From NCBI GenBank assembly GCA_035647615.1, contig DASRND010000036.1:310001-374000 (forward strand): DNA of 64,000 nt. The letters run 5' to 3'. Below the pieces are notes generated by a model, which searched no databases, was not told where the DNA came from, and worked only from the letters and a program-made list of their open reading frames with translations. This DNA is from Bacteroidales bacterium (GTDB taxonomy: Bacteria; Bacteroidota; Bacteroidia; Bacteroidales; 4484-276). Positions 27,247 to 36,612 of the stretch are shown here, piece by piece (the stretch's first letter is position 1; every line of letters begins with the position of its first letter). The position numbers and the translations under genes were made by a program.

Positions 27247-28409
27247 CAGTAACTAAAATTAAGATATAAACCAAAAGAAATAATGCTTCTCTGGGCGTCG
27301 GTACCATCACTGTTTTTGCTGTCGTTGAGTTTAATTTCTATAAAAACCAGGCTATCATCGGTAAAGGAATAACTTCCGCCTACATCTACATATCGGATGC
27401 TGTAATCGCCAACAGCCTGGTCGCTTTTAGGTTTCAGGAAGTTGAAGCCGGAATAGACCGACCACCTTTCGAGAAAGCGATACCGGGTATAAAATTCAAT
27501 CCCATAGCCGTTAAAATAAACGCGATCCTCGTTGATTTCGTGTTTGGTGAATGAGCTGGCACTAACACTCACGTTGAGGCGCTGATTATCATATTTCACA
27601 CCGGCAATCATCGATTCGTCGCCGAGGTGAGGTTCGGTCTTATCGGGCATTGCAATACCGTCGCGCACTTTGCTGTAGGCGCCGCCAAACCGGATGTTTT
27701 CCACAGGTTTTATTATTAATGAAACAGCATAGGCATCAGCATAGTTTTGGCTGTTTGGCGAAATTGATCTGTTTTGCACCTGAAGGCCAACGTTGAAATA
27801 ATCGTGAATGAAACGATACTGAAAGGAGTTTGCGGGGCGTCCGGTGCCTGAAATGGAGCCATCCGTTCCGGCGGCAAAAGCCCCTGAAGCATCGCCGCCA
27901 AACGCATAAAAAGCATCGGTAAATTGAGCAATGTCGTAATAAACCGACCATTGTTTACCCCAGGTTAATTGACCAAATTTCGTATTGATTCCCACCCAGC
28001 CTATGCGCGACGTAAAAATGTTATCAATCTCACCAACGGCACCGCCCGGGTCAGCATTAAATACTACTTTTGTCTTGGTACCCACCATATTTACACCCAC
28101 CTCCAATTGCCCGATGGCGTCGATGCCTTTGGTAATATTGGTATGGAGTTTCAAACCTAGCCTGCTCGACTGATCGCGGATACCAAACTCGCCTCCAAAG
28201 GAAGCGCCGGCTTTAAAACGCAGACTGCCATAAACATCTATTAAAGCATCAAGTTTTGAAGAAAAATTAGAGACACTTACCGTGCTGTCGATTGCCAGAC
28301 TGGTTTGTGCTTTCACCGGATTTGCAAAGAGAATTAAAAATTGCGAAACCACAACAAGGAATAAAACGTCATACAAATTAGTACGGAAAAAAGTAATTTT
28401 CATCACCAC
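27246..28409 (-). CDS. Outer-membrane porin (Gram-negative porin type)
   Basis: 387 residues. An N-terminal hydrophobic signal (about 12-34, ending VKAQ) precedes a beta-barrel porin: SSRLGLKLHTNITKGIDAIG, the TSRIGWVGINTKFGQLTWGK motif seen in trimeric porins, alternating aromatic strands, and a terminal aromatic residue (YLNFSY) as needed for barrel insertion. The best fit is the Porin_4/OmpC-like group. Solute unknown. Translationally coupled to the DUF169 gene, which suggests the two act in one process. Confidence 0.82.
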   Translation of the reverse strand: MVMKITFFRTNLYDVLFLVVVSQFLILFANPVKAQTSLAIDSTVSVSNFSSKLDALIDVYGSLRFKAGASFGGEFGIRDQSSRLGLKLHTNITKGIDAIGQLEVGVNMVGTKTKVVFNADPGGAVGEIDNIFTSRIGWVGINTKFGQLTWGKQWSVYYDIAQFTDAFYAFGGDASGAFAAGTDGSISGTGRPANSFQYRFIHDYFNVGLQVQNRSISPNSQNYADAYAVSLIIKPVENIRFGGAYSKVRDGIAMPDKTEPHLGDESMIAGVKYDNQRLNVSVSASSFTKHEINEDRVYFNGYGIEFYTRYRFLERWSVYSGFNFLKPKSDQAVGDYSIRYVDVGGSYSFTDDSLVFIEIKLNDSKNSDGTDAQRSIISFGLYLNFSY

Positions 28410-28480
28410 TTTATAGTAATAAATCTTTAGTTATGATCAGGCTGTTTTGCCGCCCACACTTTCTCTCCATGAAGTTTACT

Positions 28481-31400
28481 TTACTTGATGGTCAGCTTGG
28501 TATTATAAGAATTGCTTTGCGAGGTGAGCCTGACAAAATAAACACCGCCGGGCAAACGTGACAAATCCGTAGCATGCACAATTTTCCCGTCAACCGGAGC
28601 TATCGCTTTCGTGTAAACTGCCCGGCCATAAATATCGTAAATGTCGAGGGCAAAACGTTCCGTTCCGGCATTTTCTAAAGTAATATTCACCAGGCCATTG
28701 GTTGGGTTTGGATAAAGATTCAAAACTCCCGGGCCGACGTTGAGATTTTTAATTGCAGTGACGTCAGTGATTGCTATGTCGTCGATTGCCAGGTCGCCAC
28801 GCTGCCCACCAGCGGTAAAAACTCTGAAACGGAGACCTATCTTTTTGCCGTTGTATTCGGTCAGATCGGCCACTACATTTTTCCATTCGTCGCCCTGGTT
28901 GCCAATGATTGGCGGCATAATGTCGCGGTGAATGGTAGAACCATCGAAAAGATCCACATGCAGCCGGCCAATATCAGCCCCGTAGGCATGTACCCAAAAA
29001 TCGAGCGCCGGACTCACGCCACCAGTAAGGTCGATGCATGGCGACATCATGATGGCTTCCTTATCAAAACAGATAACCGATGGCTCTGTGTAAAGATATA
29101 TCCCTTCACTGGTACCAGTGGTATGATCGGCCGATGGGCCGGTATTGTACGTGCTGGTACTACCATGCCAGACGCGCCAGTCGACATCATCTTTTTCGAG
29201 ATTGGGCAGGTTGATCCAGTTTTCTGCCAACTCGCAGTTGAGCAACTCGCAAAGGGGTGCAGGAATACAAGTTTCGAAATTATCGAAAGTCTGAATGTTA
29301 CCTGGCAAGAAAAAAGCGCCTTCAATCACTTCAAGATTGGTGATGAGCAGGTCGTTATCAGGATTATTGTCGGGAGCATAGTCCACCCAGGTCTTGAGCA
29401 CGTAATCGCCTATTTCGATAATGCTTACAGGATCGCTAAAGGTGAACAAAATTGTAGAGTCGGGTTGGATAGTTCCAAAATAGGTTTCCGTATAAATAAC
29501 TCCTGCATCAAGCTGGTAGCCAAACTCAGGATTTGTGATCGGCTCGACGCCAAAATTTTTCATCTCTACCGTTACATCAAGCGCTTCCAATTCCATGCAC
29601 GCCTGGAAAAGGCCCCAATCGACCGAAGGAGCAGCCGTAAGCCAGGCATCGCTCTGATGACATTGGAAAGTGCCGGGACTTTTCTTCACCGCATTGGTGC
29701 GCATGCTTTCGGCACCGGCAGTGGTACCGGCACTTACGGCGTACCAGTATGTGTTGGATGAATTGATGTTATCAACAATAAAAGAGTTGATGGTAGTGGT
29801 GGCGAAAGGCTCCATGTATTTTTCGCCCAGCTGGTAGATGGTATATTCTGTAGCTTCAGGCACCTCTGTCCAACTAAGATGCAGCGCATTGTCGCACGCC
29901 CAGTCGATGGTGAGGTTGCGTGGTGGCGTCATAATGGTAAAGGCTCCTTCTGTCTGCGAAACATATTCTCCGCGCGTAATGCGCATCCATACATTTCCGT
30001 TGGCAGCATTGGAAACTCCCCACCTAAAATGGCGATCCTTACCATTTATGTTTTCTTTCACCACTTCCCAGGTTTCCCCATTATCCATTGAAAGCTCAAT
30101 ACTGAAAGGCTCATCATCGCCCATGGCATCCCAGCGAATCAACTCTTCGGTGCCTGGCGCCAGTTGTTCTCCTCCAACCGGAAAAGTCAAAACAACAGCT
30201 TCAGGGATAAATTCGTAAACGATATAATATTTCTGTGGACCCTGCGGCACACTGGTTCCTTCCACAGAGAGACTGTAAGTTCCGGCTGCAGGCATATCCA
30301 GGCTAACCTGTTCCATATTGTTGCGATCGTCGATGCCACGAATGGCAGGCTTGTTAAGGCTATCAGGATCCGGAAAATGATTGAGCACCCAGGGTTGCCA
30401 AACATTATTATCGGGATCGGTCACCGTGATGTCGAGATTGTTGACCAACGCCACGTTGGCATTGACAGATGCCTGATAATCCGTCCAATAAACCATCACA
30501 CGCATCTGAGCTGTATTTTCCGGTACTTCAAAAGTATGGATGAATGTTTGTCCGGTTTCGATGGTTGCTGAGTCGTAGCGGTTTTCTTCGAGTACCTTCG
30601 CGGCACGCAGCGCATTGATGCGCCCCCATCCAAATCGAAAGTCGGGGCCTGCATTTCCCAGGTCTTCAGCTGTATTCAGCACCACCGCTTTGAGCAGCCC
30701 GCCCGTAGGGTCGGAGCCACCGTTAAGTTGACGATAGGCGTCGAAGAGCTGCGTCATTACACCGGCCAAACCAGGACACGACATGGAAGTGCCGGTTTTA
30801 AAACCATAGCCATTGTCGGGCAGGGTGCTGTAAACGTCAGTCCCCTTAGCGGAAATATCGGGTTTGATGCGTCCGTCGTGAGCAGGACCACGGCTGCTCG
30901 AGTTGGAAAGACCATCTGTCTCGTTCAGGTTGGCTACTGTTATCACATTTTTCCCCACCTTGTGGCCACCGGTAATGTTTCCCCATCCGGGGCCTGCGCC
31001 ATAGCCGCAATTGCTGGTGCCGTCGTTTCCCGCCGAAAACACATGCACCAGGGCAGGATAAATATTGAGCTGGACGTCGAGCATCCGCGCAAGCGAAGTA
31101 TAGCCGGCATTGCAACCATTGCTATAGGATGTGGAAGTAACACGTATCTCGTTACTAAAATAGTGAGAAGGTATCTGTGTAAACCCGGGATATTGAGGCG
31201 CAGCACTATAAATATAAAGCGTTGCACCAAAAGCGTTGCCTCTCGCCAGCGGATTGATGTTGCCGGCAGCAGCAATGATCCCTGCGCAGTGATCGCCATG
31301 ATCTCCACCGTAATAGCCTACGTACTGAGCGGCGATTCGTCCCGCAAAATCGATGTGCGGCCCGACATCACCGTCGTCCTGAAGCATCACATTTACACCT

Positions 31401-32128
31401 GTACCATCATAATGACGGCCAGCTGACATGCCAGTGGCGATGGCGTTGCCACGATGCAGGGTGCGTCCGGTAAAGTTTTCAGGTTCAGGATCGGGATACA
31501 TCGGCTCCAGATAAACCACAAAAGGCAACGAAGCAAGATTTTGTATCTGATCGATATCGGCTGTCACACTGAAAAACTCATTCCCTTCAGCCGGAGCGCT
31601 CACTTCTACATTTTGTGACAACAGCGCACGATAAGCGGCTTCAGCATCAACATCGGGGAAGATACTCACAAGCAACCCGATTTTTCCGTTGGCACGAAGC
31701 GCATGGTCGGGATAGCTTTCGGAGTAAAGCATCGGCGCCAGTTTTATGTCCGGCGTTATGTCGATGATGCTGCGCAGCGAAAAAGCTTCGGCATCCACCC
31801 GGCTAAAGTCATTGCGAAAAGCAGCAAAATATCCCTTCTCAGGAATGTAATCGAGCAAACGGATACCTGCTTCAACCAATTCGCGCCGCTGATCGGCAGT
31901 AGGAATTTGACTGAACTGAACGATTTTATAAAAACTTCCGTTAAAGGTTTGTTCGCCGGCAATATTGGCTGTAGCCAAATAATGGTTTGCATTGGCTTGT
32001 GGCTCAATAGTCAGGTTTTTAAAATGCAGTCCGGCAGATGCAGCCGGCTGTGCCAGCAAAGCAAAGCTGGCAGATAAAAAAATTGCCGTCAAAAGAAGCG
32101 GCAACAGTGTAGTACGTAGTAGTTTCAT
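28481..32128 (-). CDS. T9SS-exported subtilisin-like serine protease
   Basis: 1215 residues from ATG 32128 (signal peptide MKLLRTTLLPLLLTAIFLS, ending LLAQ); an in-frame ATG 39 bases upstream would precede the signal with polar residues. After a propeptide-like region (about 30-195) comes the S8 domain with all triad residues: Asp in VMLQDDGDVGPH, His in GGDHGDHCAGIIAAAG, Ser in GTSMSCPGLAG. Beyond it lie a jelly-roll P-domain-like part, fibronectin-like modules, a MAM/jelly-roll domain (DWRVWHGSTSTYNTGPSADH) and a T9SS sorting domain (LNLYPNPTNGLVNITL, ending NTKLTIK). An extracellular or surface-bound endopeptidase is expected. It stands alone. Confidence 0.92.
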   Translation of the reverse strand: MKLLRTTLLPLLLTAIFLSASFALLAQPAASAGLHFKNLTIEPQANANHYLATANIAGEQTFNGSFYKIVQFSQIPTADQRRELVEAGIRLLDYIPEKGYFAAFRNDFSRVDAEAFSLRSIIDITPDIKLAPMLYSESYPDHALRANGKIGLLVSIFPDVDAEAAYRALLSQNVEVSAPAEGNEFFSVTADIDQIQNLASLPFVVYLEPMYPDPEPENFTGRTLHRGNAIATGMSAGRHYDGTGVNVMLQDDGDVGPHIDFAGRIAAQYVGYYGGDHGDHCAGIIAAAGNINPLARGNAFGATLYIYSAAPQYPGFTQIPSHYFSNEIRVTSTSYSNGCNAGYTSLARMLDVQLNIYPALVHVFSAGNDGTSNCGYGAGPGWGNITGGHKVGKNVITVANLNETDGLSNSSSRGPAHDGRIKPDISAKGTDVYSTLPDNGYGFKTGTSMSCPGLAGVMTQLFDAYRQLNGGSDPTGGLLKAVVLNTAEDLGNAGPDFRFGWGRINALRAAKVLEENRYDSATIETGQTFIHTFEVPENTAQMRVMVYWTDYQASVNANVALVNNLDITVTDPDNNVWQPWVLNHFPDPDSLNKPAIRGIDDRNNMEQVSLDMPAAGTYSLSVEGTSVPQGPQKYYIVYEFIPEAVVLTFPVGGEQLAPGTEELIRWDAMGDDEPFSIELSMDNGETWEVVKENINGKDRHFRWGVSNAANGNVWMRITRGEYVSQTEGAFTIMTPPRNLTIDWACDNALHLSWTEVPEATEYTIYQLGEKYMEPFATTTINSFIVDNINSSNTYWYAVSAGTTAGAESMRTNAVKKSPGTFQCHQSDAWLTAAPSVDWGLFQACMELEALDVTVEMKNFGVEPITNPEFGYQLDAGVIYTETYFGTIQPDSTILFTFSDPVSIIEIGDYVLKTWVDYAPDNNPDNDLLITNLEVIEGAFFLPGNIQTFDNFETCIPAPLCELLNCELAENWINLPNLEKDDVDWRVWHGSTSTYNTGPSADHTTGTSEGIYLYTEPSVICFDKEAIMMSPCIDLTGGVSPALDFWVHAYGADIGRLHVDLFDGSTIHRDIMPPIIGNQGDEWKNVVADLTEYNGKKIGLRFRVFTAGGQRGDLAIDDIAITDVTAIKNLNVGPGVLNLYPNPTNGLVNITLENAGTERFALDIYDIYGRAVYTKAIAPVDGKIVHATDLSRLPGGVYFVRLTSQSNSYNTKLTIK

Positions 32129-32226
32129 AGTAATCGTCTTTTGCGTTGATAGAATTTGTAATTGCAAATAAAGTAAAAATAAAATTCAGGAACAAGGTAA
32201 GCGGCTAACCGCCCTATGGTTTTCTG

Positions 32227-32234
32227 TAATTTTG
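32227..32234 (+). promoter_or_regulatory. -7 box of hydF-hydE
   Basis: TAATTTTG matches TAnnTTTG; the predicted leader is about 65 bases. -33 box not clear. Confidence 0.5.
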
Positions 32235-32305
32235 CCAAAATACGACAAGCTAAGGAAACTTAGTAAATACTGAGATTTAATTAGAGAATAATAGAAAAAC
32301 CAACC

Positions 32306-33520
32306 ATGACCAAAGGAAAAGATGCTAAACCCCATATCGGGATTTTCGGACGGCGCAACAACGGCAAGAGCTCCATCATCAATGCGCTGGCGGGGCAGGA
32401 AGTGGCCATTGTAAGCGATACGCCCGGCACCACTACCGATCCGGTGAGAAAGTCGATTGAGATTCCCGGCATTGGCGCCTCTGTATTGGTCGATACTGCC
32501 GGCATCGACGACAGAGGCGACCTGGGCAACAAACGTATTGCCCGCACCCGTGCCGTCATCAAAACCATCGATTTAGCGATCCTTGTCATTACCAACAACA
32601 TGTTTGGCGAGTACGAAAAAGATTTGATTGAGGAATTCAAATCTTTCGACATTCCTTTTTTCATCCTCCACAACAAAAGTGATCTCGAGTCCCTTTCGGA
32701 AATAGCACGCGAAAAGATTACGGCTACCGAGCCTTACACTATTGTCGACTTTAGCGCCGTACAAACCGATGCCCTGCCTGAAGTGGTAAAGGCCATGCAA
32801 CGGCTGGTGCCGGAATCAGCATACAAAACCAAGTCGATGCTTGGCGATCTGCTTGCTCCTGATGATGTGGTGCTGTTGGTAACGCCCATCGACAGCGAGG
32901 CACCCGTCGGTCGGATAATTTTGCCGCAGATGCAAGCCGTGCGAGACATTCTCGATAATTATGCCGTGGCCATTCTCCTTCGGGAAAACCAGTTGGCGCA
33001 TTATCTGAAACGCGCCAAACCACAGCCAACGCTCGTCATCACCGACAGCCAGGCATTTGGCATGGTAAGCAAGATTATCCCGCGCAGCATTCCGCTCACC
33101 AGCTTCAGCATCATGCTGGCGCATCACAAGGGCGACTTCGGCAATTATCTGAAAGGTACTCCCAAAATTGGCGACTTGAAGGATGGCGACCGGGTGTTGA
33201 TTCTTGAATCGTGTACGCATCATGTTTCCTGCGACGACATCGGAAGGGTAAAAATCCCCAACTGGATGAGAAAAGAAACTGGGAAAAAGCTCGAATTCGA
33301 CGTCGTTGCAGGCCTCGACAATCTGCCGCACGACATCCTTGACTATGCGCTGGTGGTGCAATGCGGCGGTTGCATGATCACCCGCAAGCAAATCGCCAGC
33401 CGCCTGCGACCTGCCGTGGAAGCAGGCATACCGGTAACCAATTATGGCATGACCATCGCATGGCTGCACGGAATTTACGAGCGCTCCGTTGCTCCCTTTT
33501 TAGAAATTTATAAAGCATAA
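32306..33520 (+). CDS. hydF: [FeFe]-hydrogenase H-cluster maturation GTPase
   Basis: 404 residues. Scaffold GTPase that receives the 2Fe subcluster and hands it to the hydrogenase. N-terminal GTPase domain with G1 (GRRNNGKSS), G2/G3 (DTPGTTTDPV, DTAGIDD) and G4 (HNKSD). A dimerisation domain follows, then a C-terminal iron-sulfur domain with C-T-H (ESCTHH, near 306-311) and CGGC (near 355-358). In many HydF proteins a His precedes this CxxC; here it is Gln (VVQCGGC). Followed by hydE after 44 bases. No hydG and no hydrogenase gene is in the window, so those must lie elsewhere. Confidence 0.93.
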   Translation: MTKGKDAKPHIGIFGRRNNGKSSIINALAGQEVAIVSDTPGTTTDPVRKSIEIPGIGASVLVDTAGIDDRGDLGNKRIARTRAVIKTIDLAILVITNNMFGEYEKDLIEEFKSFDIPFFILHNKSDLESLSEIAREKITATEPYTIVDFSAVQTDALPEVVKAMQRLVPESAYKTKSMLGDLLAPDDVVLLVTPIDSEAPVGRIILPQMQAVRDILDNYAVAILLRENQLAHYLKRAKPQPTLVITDSQAFGMVSKIIPRSIPLTSFSIMLAHHKGDFGNYLKGTPKIGDLKDGDRVLILESCTHHVSCDDIGRVKIPNWMRKETGKKLEFDVVAGLDNLPHDILDYALVVQCGGCMITRKQIASRLRPAVEAGIPVTNYGMTIAWLHGIYERSVAPFLEIYKA

Positions 33521-33564
33521 TCGCCTCTGCTGACCACCAGCAGAAAGGATTTTATTGAAGAACC

Positions 33565-34641
33565 ATGACATTAGATAATTTTAATAACGATAATCTCTCC
33601 CGGCTTTTGATGAGCCAGGGTGCCGAACTGGAAGAATTGTACCGGTGTGCACAGCAAGTAAAAGAGCAGGCTGTTGGCAACAAAGTTTACTACCGCGGCC
33701 TGATCGAATATTCGAATCGCTGCACGAAAAACTGCTTGTACTGTGGCGTTCGCTGTGGCAATAAAAACGTAAAACGTTACACCCTCACCGATGATGAAGT
33801 GCTGGAAGCTGCTATGCTGGCGCATCGCAACGGTTTTGGCTCGTTGGTTATTCAGTCCGGCGAACGCAGCGACAAAATGTTTGTAGAAAAAATTGCTTTT
33901 TTGCTTTCGCAGATAAGCAGCGCGACACATGGCGAACTCCACGTAACGCTGTCGCTGGGCGAGCAAACTGCAGAAACATTAAATCTCTGGCGTCGCAACG
34001 GAGCGCATCGTTATCTTTTGCGCATCGAAACGTCCAACCGCGAGCTCTACCAAAAGATGCATCCCAACGATTCGCTGCACAGCTTCGACAACCGTCTTGG
34101 TGCACTGAAACTTTTGCAGGATTGTGATTACCAAACCGGCACCGGCGTGATGATCGGACTTCCTTTTCAAACCATCAGCCATCTTGCCGACGACCTGCTT
34201 TTTATCCGGAACAACAACATCGACATGGTAGGAATGGGACCCTACATCGAACATGAGGAAACCCCATTGTATAAATATCGTCACCTGCTGCTGCCTGCTG
34301 ACGAGCGCTTTGAGCTGTCGATGAAAATGGTGGCACTGCTGCGCATCATGATGCCCGACATCAACATTGCCGCTACCACCGCCATGCAAACGCTGCATCC
34401 CAAAGGCCGGGAAAAGGCACTCACCGTGGGCGCCAATGTGATCATGCCCAACATTACGCCACTCAAATACCGCGAAGGTTATCAGCTTTACGCAAATAAA
34501 CCCAACCTGCACGAAGAGACCGAAAATCATCTGGCCGACCTTAAAGTTTCCATCGAAAGCGCCGGCTGCCGGGTAGCAATGGCCGAGTGGGGCGACCCGC
34601 TACATTATTTCAACCGGCAACAGAATGAGAGAGAGGAGTGA
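33565..34641 (+). CDS. hydE: [FeFe]-hydrogenase maturase, radical SAM
   Basis: 358 residues. Radical SAM enzyme of H-cluster assembly. The CxxxCxxC site is in NRCTKNCLYCGVRCGN (near residues 52-67), followed by the SAM-binding GSLVIQSGE and the TGTGVMIGLPFQT barrel segment. The C-terminal GREKALTVGANVIMPNITP matches HydE. It forms an operon with hydF. With a radical SAM fold of this type BioB or a HydE-like enzyme of other function is possible, but the hydF neighbour settles it. Confidence 0.93.
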   Translation: MTLDNFNNDNLSRLLMSQGAELEELYRCAQQVKEQAVGNKVYYRGLIEYSNRCTKNCLYCGVRCGNKNVKRYTLTDDEVLEAAMLAHRNGFGSLVIQSGERSDKMFVEKIAFLLSQISSATHGELHVTLSLGEQTAETLNLWRRNGAHRYLLRIETSNRELYQKMHPNDSLHSFDNRLGALKLLQDCDYQTGTGVMIGLPFQTISHLADDLLFIRNNNIDMVGMGPYIEHEETPLYKYRHLLLPADERFELSMKMVALLRIMMPDINIAATTAMQTLHPKGREKALTVGANVIMPNITPLKYREGYQLYANKPNLHEETENHLADLKVSIESAGCRVAMAEWGDPLHYFNRQQNEREE

Positions 34642-34717
34642 TGTTTTTTAATAAATCCAAATCGCAATAAAACAAGTTCCAAATAAATAAACACTGTTCG
34701 GAGCTAAAAAGCTAGGG

Positions 34718-34746
34718 TTGCGCCGGAAGGTATTTTCGTATTTTTG
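34718..34746 (+). promoter_or_regulatory. Promoter of the TonB_C-like gene
   Basis: TTG (34718-34720), 18 bases, TATTTTTG (34739-34746). It ends 6 bases before ATG 34752, so either the mRNA is nearly leaderless or translation starts at ATG 34788. Confidence 0.55.
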
Positions 34747-34751
34747 TATTT

Positions 34752-35177
34752 ATGAGAGAAGGCGGAAAAGAGAGAAGATTTATCGATATGCCCGAATATC
34801 CCGGAGGCAAAAAAGCCTTCCGGGAGTTCATACAAAAGCATCTTCAATATCCGGCACAGGCGCTGGAAAATAAGATAGAGGGCAGGGTTTACGTGCGGTT
34901 CAGGGTGGATGGCAATGGCAAGGTAGTTTTTGCCGAGGTAACGCGTAGCATCGGCTATGGATGCGATGAAGAAGCGCTGCGGCTGGTGAATTTGCTGAAA
35001 TATGGCAAAGCCAAGAACCGCGGACTTCGCGTTACGGCTACCATCCGCACACAGATCGCCTTTAAACTTCCGATGCAATCCGGCATCACCTATTCCTACA
35101 CCAAAAAAACAAAAGAGGAGCCATCAACGCCTAAGCCACCTGCCAGCACCGGCTATGGCTACACCATCAATTTTTAA
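34752..35177 (+). CDS. TonB C-terminal domain protein without membrane anchor
   Basis: 141 residues from ATG 34752, or 129 from ATG 34788, which may be the true start because of the promoter position. It is a single TonB_C-like domain: MPEYPGGKKAFREFIQKHLQ then EGRVYVRFRVDGNGKV and a late basic segment. Normal TonB proteins carry an N-terminal membrane helix and a Pro-rich spacer; none is present, nor a signal peptide. Similar stand-alone domains are common in Bacteroidota, but the role is not known. The Pro/Lys-rich tail is short. Terminator directly after. Confidence 0.75.
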   Translation: MREGGKERRFIDMPEYPGGKKAFREFIQKHLQYPAQALENKIEGRVYVRFRVDGNGKVVFAEVTRSIGYGCDEEALRLVNLLKYGKAKNRGLRVTATIRTQIAFKLPMQSGITYSYTKKTKEEPSTPKPPASTGYGYTINF

Positions 35178-35205
35178 AAACTCTTGTTTTCCTGTTTGAT
35201 AAATC

Positions 35206-35242
35206 AAAAAAACCGAATTGCCTGAGGCAGTCCGGTTTTTTT
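35206..35242. terminator. Bidirectional terminator after the TonB_C-like gene
   Basis: AAAAAAACCG...CGGTTTTTTT with an inner ATTGCC/GGCAGT stem. Lies between convergent genes. The bases to 35322 include tandem GCGCCCTGC-type repeats and no gene. Confidence 0.85.
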
Positions 35243-35322
35243 AAATAAATAAATTCCTTGATAACCAAGGCCACTGAAAAACCTGCCAGCGCGCCCTGCG
35301 CCCTGCGCCTCGCGTTTGTATT

Positions 35323-36471
35323 TTACTCCAGTCTTAGTTTTCGTAAAGCTCCTGTTTCGGGATCGAAGGTGGCGTCGAATGGCTGAGCGGGCAAGTAGCG
35401 GATGGCGCCAAATTGTGTGATGGTCATCGGCTGATAAAAAAGTTCGTCCTGATTATAAACCACTTTCACCCAGGCAGCGCCGGGCACGCGATACGCGAGG
35501 CGGTTGGCGACGGGAGCATCGGCAAACTTCGCGGTCTGCTGACCCGCCTCGCCGGCAGTGAGCTGCAACTCGACAGGCGTTCCTGCGGAGCCACGCACAC
35601 TTCCGATGCCTGCCTGTTCCGAAAATTTGAACAATGCAGTATTGCCTCCGCCCGATGGCGTATAGTAAAAAGTGTGATGCTCCATGCGTTCGATGGTTTT
35701 CCCACGGAAAAGGTCGAGATATTCATTTTCGAGTTTTTGCAGACTGGCATCCATGTATTTGAGTGCGTCGGCCTGATAGGCTGTTTCATGAAATCCCACC
35801 AGCAGGTTGAGCCGTGAGGTACGGATGTCTTCAATTTTTTGCAGCGCCTCCAGTGCCATTTCTTCTGTGGATTTATCGGAAGCTCTGATTCGGTAAAAAT
35901 TTCGTTGCGCTACGGCTGTATCAACTGTTACACGCCGCACGATGGTGTCGACGGTAGAATTGACTTTCCTGACGGGCTGAAAAATCTGTTGCATCCCGAC
36001 GCCATCTTCGGCCTCAAGCCAAATCACCTGTCGGTCCAAATGGGTAGCTGCAGGGGTAAGCGAACCGGAAGTGCCCGCCGCCAAAAGAAAACCTTGTGCA
36101 TCAATTTCAAGCTGCAGGGGCTTGTAATCTTTGGCATCGCGACTGGCGGGTTCGACAAAATATATGTGTGCCGGATCGGGTTCAGCGATGGAGTTGACTG
36201 CCACATCCTGCAAATAATAATTTTCGACGTCGTAATTGATCGGATCATTGATACCCAGAAAACGGGCATATTCGCTGTAAGGACCTTTATATTTATTGGC
36301 CACACGCACCACCACATCAACTTTGAGCACGGTGCGGGGCAGCACGTACATGGCGCCGTTGCGCGTTGGGGTACCACTAAATTCACCAACATGAAAAACA
36401 TTTATCTGGCCGATGGCTGCTGCATTGAGCATCCCCAGGATTATCATAAGAAGAAAAATATTCTTTTTCAT
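35323..36471 (-). CDS. DUF4831 family secreted protein
   Basis: 382 residues. Signal peptide 1-20 (ending AAIGQ). Matches the DUF4831 pattern of Bacteroidota: NGAMYVLPRTVLKVDVVV at the start of the mature part, GPYSEYARFLGIND, and a long beta-rich C-terminal part (LLVGFHETAYQADALKYM). Function unknown; no catalytic motif stands out. A -7 box at 36497-36504 predicts a short leader of about 20 bases. Convergent with the TonB_C-like gene, and not linked to the chemotaxis operon behind it. Confidence 0.82.
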   Translation of the reverse strand: MKKNIFLLMIILGMLNAAAIGQINVFHVGEFSGTPTRNGAMYVLPRTVLKVDVVVRVANKYKGPYSEYARFLGINDPINYDVENYYLQDVAVNSIAEPDPAHIYFVEPASRDAKDYKPLQLEIDAQGFLLAAGTSGSLTPAATHLDRQVIWLEAEDGVGMQQIFQPVRKVNSTVDTIVRRVTVDTAVAQRNFYRIRASDKSTEEMALEALQKIEDIRTSRLNLLVGFHETAYQADALKYMDASLQKLENEYLDLFRGKTIERMEHHTFYYTPSGGGNTALFKFSEQAGIGSVRGSAGTPVELQLTAGEAGQQTAKFADAPVANRLAYRVPGAAWVKVVYNQDELFYQPMTITQFGAIRYLPAQPFDATFDPETGALRKLRLE

Positions 36472-36496
36472 AATGAAATTATAAACTGATAAAGCG

Positions 36497-36504
36497 CAAA
36501 AGTA
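36497..36504 (-). promoter_or_regulatory. -7 box of the DUF4831 gene
   Basis: TACTTTTG on the - strand, 26 bases before the start codon. Confidence 0.55.
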
Positions 36505-36612
36505 AATAATCCCGCAGGATAAACGGAAGCCGAAACGACATCAACACAAATATCAGCGTAAGCAAAGCTTTGGTGTATTAAATACATCGTGTATCTGTAA
36601 ATTCCTAAGATA

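Noticed and set aside
28928..29761. 277-codon open frame on + opposite the subtilase
   Set aside because: Shadow frame inside a long gene with a clear T9SS end.
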